Assembly: GCA_029204225.1 (NCBI GenBank)
Contig: CM055100.1
Coordinates: 66,978,472-67,042,471 of the forward strand
DNA: 64,000 nucleotides
Source of the DNA: Diphasiastrum complanatum
Lineage: Eukaryota > Streptophyta > Lycopodiopsida > Lycopodiales > Lycopodiaceae
Direction: 5' to 3'
Part shown: piece by piece, positions 56,267 to 64,000 of the stretch
Layout: every line of letters begins with the position of its first letter
Numbering within the stretch: the stretch's first letter is position 1
The notes under the pieces: model-generated
Seen by the model: the letters and a program-made list of their open reading frames with translations, nothing else
What the model was told of the DNA's origin: nothing
Database searches by the model: none
Made by a program: the position numbers and the translations under genes

Positions 56267-57064
56267 TAAAGGCTGAAATGAGCTAAATCCTTGGTTTGCA
56301 TTCAATTTTATCACAATTTTTGATCTAAATCTTGTGTAGATTGGATCTTAGCATCTAGTATTGATTCTAGAACTCAAAGTGAGTCAAATACATTGGAGAT
56401 TGGTGTTGTGTGACTTCATTTGCAGGTGTTTAGGTGTCTAAAACCAGAGGCAAAGTTGAATTCAATTCACATTACCAAGATAGCAAGTTTTGCTTGCTCC
56501 AAGCATTGATTTCTAAGCGAGTTTTGGAGGTGATTTCATAGAGAAGGCTTTCTAGCATTCAAGGAGAGGGAAGATCAGAGTTTTGGGGACTCTTCAAGGC
56601 TGTTCTAAGGTGTAGTAGGCACCTCCTAAAGTGATTTAGGTTCAGTTCAACCATTGCTTGACTTATGCACCAAATTAGATCAATTTTTCATCAATTTTGA
56701 TCATTTTTTGCTTGTGATTGGATAGTAGATTGTGTTGCATCCTCATTAAGTTCCATTTAGATCTTTTACAAGTGATTTTGGAAGTATATTAGGTTGCTGA
56801 AATTCACTCTTTATCAGATCATTTGGAAGCTTTAATGTTCTTTATAGAAAGAGGGGCAATTCTACTAGTATTGTCTACTTCAATCAAGCAAGTGCATTGT
56901 TTCTAGTATTCTATGATTTGATTTTGTTAGAGATCATTCTTAGATCTTTATAGGAAGTCTATTACTGATCTTTTCAGGTCCCTAAGAAGTGGGATAAGGT
57001 AGACCTTCAATCAAATCAATAGAAGTAACCTTCATTTGTGTCAAGTCCTTGATTAGGAGACTAG
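56267..57064 (+). other. Untranslated leader of the complete copia
   Basis: About 800 bases between the PBS and the gag ATG without a long ORF, in the range for plant copia leaders. It likely holds packaging signals, which cannot be seen directly. Confidence 0.7.
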
Positions 57065-60000
57065 ATGGCATCTATAAATGCATATCTTTTGGATACTAAT
57101 GAAAGGCTCAACAAAACTAACTATTCCATATGGAAAGTTAGAATGGAATCTATCATGATCATGCAAGATCTGATGGAAATTGTAAATGGTAAGGAGGGTG
57201 AACCTATTCATCCTCAAGAAAAAGCCAAATACATCAAGAGGTGCAATGTTGCACTACATTGCATAAAAATGAATGTTGCAAATGAACTCTTAAGAGAGGT
57301 AGGAGATTGCACTTCAGCTCAAGATGCTTGGGAGACTTTGCAAAAGGTCTACGAATCCAAGAACCAAACTAGAATGTTAGCTTTGAAGAATCAAATCTAT
57401 AGAAGCTATCAAAAGAAAGGAGAGAGTGCACATACTTTTGTCCTAAGAGTAAAGGAATTGAACAAAGAGCTAGCCTTTATAGGTGACCCTATCAAGGATG
57501 AAGAGCTGGTTCAACTCATATTGAATGGACTAAGCTTTGAATTTGACAATTTGGTTCAGGGATATGCAATTATGGGTAAGCTACCCATACTTGAAGAACT
57601 CCAAGGCACGCTCATGGCCGAGGAATCAAGAAGGAGCCAAATGCAAGAGAGGATGGATAGGCTTTCCATCCAAGGTGGAGATGACCAAGCTCTCTTCACC
57701 AAAGGCAAAGGCAAGTCCAAAGGCAAAGGATCAACATTCAAGAAGTCTACAAAGCTTGAGGATCAAGAAGGACCCCCAAAGGAATCTCCATCAACCACCA
57801 AAGTCAAGAAGGACAAATCAAAGGTGAAGTGCTACTATTGTAGCAAGATGGGGCATTATGCCTCGGAATGCTTCAAGAGGAAGCAAGATCAAAGCCAAGC
57901 CAACATGAGCAAAGAGGAGGAGGAGGAGAGTTCACATGAGGACTCTCTCATGATGTCCATATTTTCTTCAACAAGCTTCAAAGGAGAAGATCCTTGGTGG
58001 ATTGACTTGGGTGCTAGTTCACACATGACTAGTAAAAGGGAGTTTTTCTCTTCTCTCTTATCTTATGATGGACCTATAAAGTCTATCTATACAGCAAATG
58101 ATGAAGCTTGTAAGATTGAAGGAGTTGGTAGCATTCCCCTTTGCTTAGGATCTTCCAAAAAGATCAACATAGAAGGTGTTTTGTACATTCCTACAATAAC
58201 AAAGAATCTACTAAGTGTTGGCCAAATGGTAGACAATGGTTTCAATGTTGACTTTGCTTCAAATGAATGTTTCATCAAGAAGAAGGGTAAGATAGTGGCT
58301 AAGGGCACTAGACTTGGCAAACTTTATAAGCTGGATGCATTTGTGGATACTAATGTTGTCATGTTGGCCGAGAAGAGCAAGATATCTACCTTTACTTTAT
58401 GGCACAAAAGACTTGGACATGTCAACTCGGGTTCCATGGAGGCTATGATCAAGGAGGAGTATGCTTTAGGCCTACCAAGGTCTATTGGGAAGGAAGACAA
58501 GGTTTGTGAAGCTTGTGCCTTATCCAAGGCACATAAGAAGGTGTTTCCTAACTCCATCACAAAGTCATCTCATCCTCTTGAACTCATACACTCGGATGTG
58601 CACATTGCTAGCACCAAATCTAATGGAGGTTCATCCATGTTTTTAACCTTCATTGATGACTACTCAAGATATTGTTGGGTGTTCTTACTTTCCTTCAAGT
58701 CTCAAGTATTTGATACTTTTGTAAAGTTCAAGTTGTTTGTGGAAAAGCATCATAATCATAGCATCAAGATTCTTAGAAGTGACAATGGTGGAGAATTCAT
58801 CACCAATGAGTTCAAGGCCTTTTGTGAGGAGGAAGGGATCAAGAAAGAGACTTCTTGTCCTTACACTCCTCAACAAAATGGAGTTGCTGAAAGAAGGAAT
58901 AGAACATTATGTGAATGTTCTAAGGCTTTAAGATTAGATGCTTGTTTGCCCAAATCCTTTTGGGGTGAGTCTCTTGTATGTGCAAACTACTTGATGAATA
59001 GGGTGTCTTGCAAAGCAATTGAAGGCAAAACTCCTTATGAGATGTTGTATGGAAAGAAACCCAATCTTAATCACTTGAAAGTTTTTGGGTGTATATGTTA
59101 TGTGCATGTGCCATTAGAAACAAGAACCAAGGAGGATCCATCTTCCACAAGAGGGATCATGCTTGGATATGCAAGCTCAAGCAAGGGCTACAAAGTCTAT
59201 CTTCCATCCTTGAACAAATTTGTTGTTTCAAGGGATGTCATCTTTGATGAACATCATATGCATATGCTTGAAGAAGGCTCAAGTGCTCCAACAATCAAGA
59301 AGAAGATGGCTGAGGAGCAAGATCTTGGTTTTGAGGAGGAGCTCATGGAGGAGCAAGCACCAAACCCACCTATCACACCAAGGAGATCTTCAAGGGCAAA
59401 AGTGGAGCCATCAAGGCTCACATATCAAGGCAAAGGACAGCAAGTTGAGGGTATCTCATCCACTTCTTATGCTTTATCTAGTTTTGAAGAACCGTCTAAT
59501 GTTGAAGATGCATTGAACTCCAAAGAATGGTATAAAGCTATGTTGGATGAGTATGATGCCTTGATTGAGAATGAAACTTGGTTGCTTGTTGAGAGACCTC
59601 AAAGGAATGTAATAGGATGCAAGTGGGTCTTCAAGCTTAAGTTGAATTCAAATGGGAGTGTTAACAAACATAAAGCAAGATTAGTTGCAAAAGGTTATGC
59701 TCAAGAGAGAGGGATAGACTATGAGGAAACTTTTGCACCCGTGGCCAAGATGGTCACAATAAGACTAATCATTGCACTTGCATCACATTTTGGATGGATT
59801 CTATGTCAAATGGATGTCTCTAATGCTTTCTTGAATGGTTTTTTGGAAGAGGATATCTATATGGAGCAGCCACAAGGGTTCATCAAGCATGGAATGGAGA
59901 ACAAAGTATGCCATCTCCAAAGAAGCATCTATGGCTTGAAGCAAGCCTCAAGATCTTGGAATTCAAGACTACATTGCTATCTTATTTCACTTTCTTTTGT

Positions 60001-61033
60001 TCAAAGTGAATATGATCCCACTCTTTACATTAAGTTTGATGATGTTGGTATTGTACTTTTACTCATTTATGTAGATGACATCATCATTAGTGGAAATAGT
60101 GTTGATGGTATTGAAAAAATCAAGATAGATCTATCCTTAGAGTTCAAGATGGTAGATCTAGGGTGTCTTCACTTCATCTTAGGCATTGAAGTACTTAGAG
60201 GGTCTGATTTTATCTTTATAAGTCAAGTAAACTATGCTCAAAGTCTTTTGAAGAAGTTTAAGATGGAAGTATGCAAAAGTGTTGACACACCAATGGAGCA
60301 AGATGTAAAAGTGCCAAATGAAGATGATGAAAGATCCTTCATGGACATCACTTTGTTTAGGCAACTTATAGGTTCCTTAATGTGGATCACTATAACTAGA
60401 CCAGATCTTAGCTTTAGTGTATGTAGGTTGAGCCAATCCATGCAAAAGCCATTGAATATCCATTGGAAAAAGGCTAAGAGGATTCTAAGATACATCTCGG
60501 GTACATTGGATTTTGGGATTCTATATAGAGGAGATGTGATTAACCTTCATGCATTTAGTGATTCAGATTTTGCAGGGGACAAGAGGGATAGGAAATCAAC
60601 AAGTGCCTATTCAACTTTCATAGGAGAAGGTGTGGTTTCATGGCTTTCAAAAAAGCAAGAAACTATATCTCTATCTTCAACTGAGGCCGAGTACAAAGCT
60701 TTGACAACCACTACAAAGGAGGTACTTTGGATCAAGAGATTATTGGTGGAACTAAAGATCATGGATTCAGAGGAGGCACCAATCATCTACAATGACAATA
60801 TATCAGCCCAACACCTTGCATCTAACCCAATCTTCCATGCAAGATCTAAGCACATTGAGATATGCCATCACTTTGTGAGAGAAATGGTGCAAGCCAAGGA
60901 GATTGCTTTGGAGCATGTTCCAAGCAATGAATGTGTAGCTGATCTACTTACTAAACCACTTCAAAGGACACCTTTTATGAAGTTCAGATCATCACTTGGA
61001 GTGATTAGTAAAGCAATGATTGAACCAAGCTAG
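57065..61033 (+). CDS. Gag-pol polyprotein of the complete copia element (1322 aa)
   Basis: One open frame encodes all proteins for retrotransposition in cytoplasmic particles and nuclear integration. Gag (about 1-250) contains NYSIWKVRMESIMIMQDLME, with a CCHC knuckle at Cys256, Cys259, His264 and Cys269. The protease active site at 314-317 reads D-L-G-A, where Ser or Thr is expected after Asp. Next are gag-pre-integrase (LWHKRLGHVNS...CEACALSKAHK), then integrase with Asp511, Asp573 and Glu609, a perfect D,D35E spacing. RT has QMDVSNAFLNGFLEED and YVDD at 1002-1005. RNase H has Asp1166 and Glu1207 (SSTEAEYKAL) and ends with the ADLLTKPL motif. The start is the first ATG after the leader. 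Length and order are normal for copia. The substituted protease is the only reason to doubt full function. Confidence 0.97.
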   Translation: MASINAYLLDTNERLNKTNYSIWKVRMESIMIMQDLMEIVNGKEGEPIHPQEKAKYIKRCNVALHCIKMNVANELLREVGDCTSAQDAWETLQKVYESKNQTRMLALKNQIYRSYQKKGESAHTFVLRVKELNKELAFIGDPIKDEELVQLILNGLSFEFDNLVQGYAIMGKLPILEELQGTLMAEESRRSQMQERMDRLSIQGGDDQALFTKGKGKSKGKGSTFKKSTKLEDQEGPPKESPSTTKVKKDKSKVKCYYCSKMGHYASECFKRKQDQSQANMSKEEEEESSHEDSLMMSIFSSTSFKGEDPWWIDLGASSHMTSKREFFSSLLSYDGPIKSIYTANDEACKIEGVGSIPLCLGSSKKINIEGVLYIPTITKNLLSVGQMVDNGFNVDFASNECFIKKKGKIVAKGTRLGKLYKLDAFVDTNVVMLAEKSKISTFTLWHKRLGHVNSGSMEAMIKEEYALGLPRSIGKEDKVCEACALSKAHKKVFPNSITKSSHPLELIHSDVHIASTKSNGGSSMFLTFIDDYSRYCWVFLLSFKSQVFDTFVKFKLFVEKHHNHSIKILRSDNGGEFITNEFKAFCEEEGIKKETSCPYTPQQNGVAERRNRTLCECSKALRLDACLPKSFWGESLVCANYLMNRVSCKAIEGKTPYEMLYGKKPNLNHLKVFGCICYVHVPLETRTKEDPSSTRGIMLGYASSSKGYKVYLPSLNKFVVSRDVIFDEHHMHMLEEGSSAPTIKKKMAEEQDLGFEEELMEEQAPNPPITPRRSSRAKVEPSRLTYQGKGQQVEGISSTSYALSSFEEPSNVEDALNSKEWYKAMLDEYDALIENETWLLVERPQRNVIGCKWVFKLKLNSNGSVNKHKARLVAKGYAQERGIDYEETFAPVAKMVTIRLIIALASHFGWILCQMDVSNAFLNGFLEEDIYMEQPQGFIKHGMENKVCHLQRSIYGLKQASRSWNSRLHCYLISLSFVQSEYDPTLYIKFDDVGIVLLLIYVDDIIISGNSVDGIEKIKIDLSLEFKMVDLGCLHFILGIEVLRGSDFIFISQVNYAQSLLKKFKMEVCKSVDTPMEQDVKVPNEDDERSFMDITLFRQLIGSLMWITITRPDLSFSVCRLSQSMQKPLNIHWKKAKRILRYISGTLDFGILYRGDVINLHAFSDSDFAGDKRDRKSTSAYSTFIGEGVVSWLSKKQETISLSSTEAEYKALTTTTKEVLWIKRLLVELKIMDSEEAPIIYNDNISAQHLASNPIFHARSKHIEICHHFVREMVQAKEIALEHVPSNECVADLLTKPLQRTPFMKFRSSLGVISKAMIEPS

Positions 61034-61036
61034 ATA

Positions 61037-61047
61037 GTGAGGAGGAG
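61037..61047 (+). promoter_or_regulatory. Polypurine tract
   Basis: GTGAGGAGGAG directly before the 3' LTR, 3 bases after the stop codon. It primes plus-strand synthesis. Confidence 0.85.
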
Positions 61048-61729
61048 TGTTAAAAATTCACAATTCTAGCTTGACTAGTTTTGGTCATATGACTTGTAAA
61101 TAGTTAAATGGTCATGATGTGGCTTGTCACACGTGCCAAATAGCATAGGATTCCATTCATAAGGATGTTCTCAAGTAGACCTAAGTGTTAGAACCTTTGG
61201 AATGAGTCCAAATTATGCTTAGATACAAGGGAGAAAAAATAGGAGCTATTTTTGGTAATTTTTGCATTGTTGAGGGATCTCCAAGATTCCAACCCTAACT
61301 TGGTAGGGATGAAAGATCCACCAAAATTAGCATTAGGGATAGGTTTAGGGCTACTCATACCTGCCCAAAACCGTGATGGATCATGTATATATAGGTGATG
61401 ATATCTCACCAAAATCAATCAAGCAATTTCATGTTTTTTCTCTCATAATGGTGCAATTGCTCTCTATGTTCATAATTGTTTGAGTACTTGTGATTACTAA
61501 TGATTATAGGATTGAATGTAGGTCTGGTGTACAGTACTCAGACTGTGGGAGGCCGTACTTTCACACGTGTGAAGCCTTCTTCAAGGATTTGGGCCATTTA
61601 GTGAGGTTCAAGCATAGGTTTTTGATGGATTTTGATGGTTCAACTTGTGCTAATCTTATGAAATCATAATCTATTGTTTTCCTCATCATTTCAAGTGTTT
61701 TAGGATCCTTATTTGCTGTAATTTTTACA
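61048..61729 (+). repeat. 3' LTR (682 bp)
   Basis: Identical in length to the 5' LTR, with one observed substitution. It ends TTTTTACA, followed by the ACGGC target duplication at 61730-61734. Confidence 0.97.
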
Positions 61730-61976
61730 ACGGCTTGGGCTCATTGCACAACCATCATCTTCGACTCGGCTTCAGCGTAGCAAAGTCATGATAAATAGTT
61801 TTCTCTCGACATTGGATGCTGATTCGGATGAGAATTTGTTGATAGACTCTAATGAAGAAGACGGGTCATCGACTTCTTCAGCTGAAAAAGAGAGCCTTGA
61901 TAATATTTCAAGCAGTGACTTAAGAGGAGTTAGTGAGAATTCCTTGGAATTTATATTGTTAAAAATAATAATATGA
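61730..61976 (+). pseudogene. Coding remnant split by the young copia (right part)
   Basis: After removal of one target copy, the frame from 55571 continues without a shift as GLIAQPSSSTRLQRSKVMIN, then an acidic Ser/Asp/Glu tail (DADSDENLLIDSNEEDGSST), and ends in a stop at 61974-61976. The continuity shows the insertion hit an open frame. The acidic tail resembles low-complexity nuclear-protein ends. It abuts, tail to tail, the gag fragment on the other strand. Confidence 0.55.
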
Positions 61977-61985
61977 AAATTATTT

Positions 61986-62850
61986 TCAATGTTTCAACAT
62001 TTGTTGAGTTACATAGTTGGCTTCAAATGGACATTCATTTGCAAAATGACCTTTTATCCAACAATGAAAGCACTTGAACTTTGACTTATCTTTTTTTCTA
62101 AAAGAAGTAGAAGAGAAGGAAGAAGAGTGATCATCATGATCTGAGTTACCACCTTTGGACCATTTCCCTTTGCCTTTATGTTTGCCTTTGGATTTTCCTT
62201 TTGTGAAGAAAGCCTCTTCACCTCCACCTTGCAAGGATGCACCATCAAGCTTTGATTGCAACCTATGTTCTTCAACCAATAAGATTTCTTGCAAGTCATC
62301 CACACTTGGCAAGACTCTTTGAATGGCAAAACTTTGCACAAGATTAACATGTTTATCTAGCAAACCATTCAACATAGCCTGGACTATTTCACCATCTTTT
62401 ATGCTTTCATCAATGCATGCTAGATCATCACTTAAGGACTTAACCCTCAAGACAAATACATGAGCACTTTCTCCCTCTGTTTGTCTACTAGAAAATATTT
62501 GCCTCCTTAGGGTCAATAACCTAGATGTGGACTTTGATTCAAAGAGCTTCATTCCATGCCTCACTTGCACTTTGACACTTACCAACTTCCTTGAGAAGCT
62601 CATTGGTCACATCATTTTAATGATAGCTAGAGCCCTTTTAGCCTTCTTATCAAACCTTTGTTGCTCTTGAACTGTGGGTGTTCTCTCTTCAGTTCTTAAA
62701 ACTATTTATGCATAAGCTCTAGTCAAAAATTGGTTCCACGAGTTCATTCAACTCAAGTAAGGACTCCATCCTCACTTTCCAGGTAGAGAAGTTTGATTAA
62801 CTCAACTTGTCATTAGTTTCTAACATGATCCCACCATTGGAAGCCATGCA
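61986..62850 (-). pseudogene. copia gag fragment (family 3), ATG to zinc knuckle only
   Basis: Begins MASNGGIMLETNDKLS near 62847, passes through decayed gag (frame breaks near 62800 and 62600), and has an open 205-codon part (62603-61986) with LKSKSTSRLL-like gag helices, GASLQGGGEEAFFTKGK and a complete knuckle CFHCWIKGHFANEC. It then switches to unrelated FEANYVTQQMLKH. The match to the copy at 51.6-53.2 kb begins exactly at the gag ATG and ends just after the knuckle; no leader, LTR or protease is present. Confidence 0.82.
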
Positions 62851-63261
62851 CTTGCCAAAAAAAATTATACGTTTAGTTTGACTATTGATTTCAAAACGAT
62901 GTCGCCAATTTTTATTATTATCAACAACCTCTCCAACATCCTCCACACCTGTAAGGATATCTGAGTTGTATACTGATCCAGATATATTATGAATAACCAC
63001 ATTATCGATACTTATTCAAATATTTGAGTTATAGACTGATCTTGACATACTACAATGAGTTCCATCGTCGATTCCTATTAAGATATGCGAGTTATAGTTC
63101 GTTGATCTTGTTGTATTGCAGTCAACTGATTTGTTTCCAACATCTTCTACACCAATCAGATAATCTAAATTATATATCAAATTATTTCTGACATCTTCTA
63201 CAGTAGTCGGATAATCTGAATTATATATTGATATTGTCGACGTTTTTTGGATGTTACTCAT
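62851..63261 (-). pseudogene. Degenerate coding tandem repeat (YNSD...GVEDVG units), unknown
   Basis: One minus-strand frame from 63261 runs into the gag ATG with a single stop (near 63016). It contains four to five units of about 21-26 residues built on YNSD-x-L-x-GVEDVG: IYNSDYPTTVEDVR, IYNLDYLIGVEDVG, YNSHILIGIDDG, a decayed unit, and VYNSDILTGVEDVG. DNA and protein repeats agree in register, so this was a coding repeat array. Its family and function are not recognised. Confidence 0.5.
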
Positions 63262-64000
63262 ATTTGAATATTAAGCACCAAATATTTTTTGATATTGCTC
63301 CTATTTGAATCATTAGAATAATGCATAAAACAATCATGCAATGATTCAATAAATGATATATGTGTTTTTTTTTAAATGTAGAGAAAGTTTTGACAGACCC
63401 CAAATCATTGTTTGATTGTGTGTAAAAAGGGTCTTTATCATCTCTCATGGTATTTGCAATCGTTCCTTCTACTGTAATTGAGATCAACTTCACAATGAAA
63501 AGTTTTTTTTACTAGGATAGTAGTCTTTGAATTTAGCAGTGCAAACTACTATCCCTTAAAAATTCACACAATTAACAGCATTGTCAATGTTGTATAACAG
63601 ACAGTTGACAAGAACGAGTTCATTCATGTTGACAATATCTGTATTATCTCACAATATCGTGTTTACAATGACAGCCATGGAAACACAATTGTAAATGCCT
63701 CCTAAGCGATCAAAACCACCATGAGGGTATGAGAAGGGACAATCCATTTTAAACACCTTCAAAATCATGACCACACTTTTATCCGTACCAATTTCCTCTG
63801 AAAAAACATGTTCCATTTGATTCAATAGATAGAACATTCCCAAATGCAACCATGTCTTTCTAAAAAAAAATAAAACAACATCTTCTCTTGAGCAGTCCAT
63901 TTATAGTGTATTTGAGAGCACAATTACAAGTCCACGTTATGTTAGGATTTGCAATAACATTTGAAATATAGTTAAAAAAATTAGAGTAAAATTTTTAGGG
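63262..64000 (-). pseudogene. Unidentified coding remnant at the window end
   Basis: The frame starting at 63900 (83 codons) reads MDCSREDVVLFFFRKTWLHL, then KMDCPFSYPHGGFDRLGGIY and NCVSMAVIVNTIL, ending at a stop at 63649. Beyond the stop, the same frame stays open for about 30 more codons (NTDIVNMNELVLVNCLLYN). A second reading (63493-63254) leads to the repeat frame. Composition looks protein-like, but no family is recognised; it could be part of one gene with the repeat array. Confidence 0.35.

Larger units (their letters stand above)
55572..61729 (+). mobile_element. Complete young Ty1/copia retrotransposon (6158 bp)
   Basis: All parts are present: 682-bp LTRs at both ends, ACGGC target duplications, PBS, a single 1322-codon gag-pol frame, and a PPT. 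By eye the LTRs differ at one position only (A at 55809, G at 61285), so insertion was recent relative to everything else here. The element lies inside an older reading frame. The only visible coding defect is in the protease active site. It is related to the decayed copies at 23-27, 51.6-54.3 and 62-62.85 kb. Confidence 0.97.

Overview
This is repeat-rich plant nuclear DNA. The evidence is a spliced vacuolar aquaporin (TIP) gene, many Ty1/copia and Ty3/gypsy LTR retrotransposons with plant-type primer-binding sites (TGGTATCAGAGC, complementary to initiator tRNA-Met), Caulimoviridae-like pol/capsid fragments, a palindromic MITE and long CT/AT/poly-C microsatellites. The low gene density and layering of old elements suggest a large vascular-plant genome. 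The species cannot be fixed from sequence alone; a fern, gymnosperm or repeat-rich angiosperm would all fit.

Layout. 1-2.1 kb: decayed copia (family 1, +). 2.9-4.0 kb: decayed acidic coiled-coil coding sequence (-). 4.7-5.6 kb: multi-exon coding remnant (+). 9.2-12.96 kb: copia family 1 (-) with LTRs, a poly-G polypurine tract and a deleted reverse transcriptase (RT). 13.2-15.97 kb: two Caulimoviridae-like fragments facing each other. 16.0-17.5 kb: gypsy RNase H/integrase (+). 19.3-22.3 kb: gypsy gag/RT plus 5' LTR (-). 23.6-27.15 kb: copia (-) with partial LTRs. 27.15-28.8 kb: copia family 1 (+). 31.6-33.4 kb: the only convincing intact host gene, a 249-aa TIP aquaporin with two introns (-). 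34-35.4 kb: MITE and microsatellites. 35.9-38.9 kb: internally deleted copia (+). 39.2-39.5 kb: DUF4283-like fragment. 40.0-41.3 kb: third Caulimoviridae-like fragment with an aspartic protease. 41.4-44.0 kb: gypsy LTR and leader with an extra coiled-coil frame. 44.0-48.8 kb: nearly full-length decayed copia (+). 48.8-49.2 kb: gypsy gag (-), followed by an 0.8-kb tandem array. 51.6-54.3 kb: truncated copia (-). 55.57-61.73 kb: a young, complete copia element with 682-bp LTRs, ACGGC target-site duplications and a 1322-codon polyprotein, inserted in an older reading frame. 62-64 kb: copia gag fragment fused in frame to a degenerate coding repeat, then an unrecognised coding remnant (-).

No autonomous new defence or metabolic system is visible. 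The points worth a second look are structural: a protease active-site substitution in the otherwise perfect young copia; an extra 1.1-kb coiled-coil segment in one gypsy leader but not in its relative; a 29-bp tandem duplication of the primer-binding site at LTR ends; the same in-frame stop in two family-1 gag copies; and several coherent coding remnants that I cannot name.
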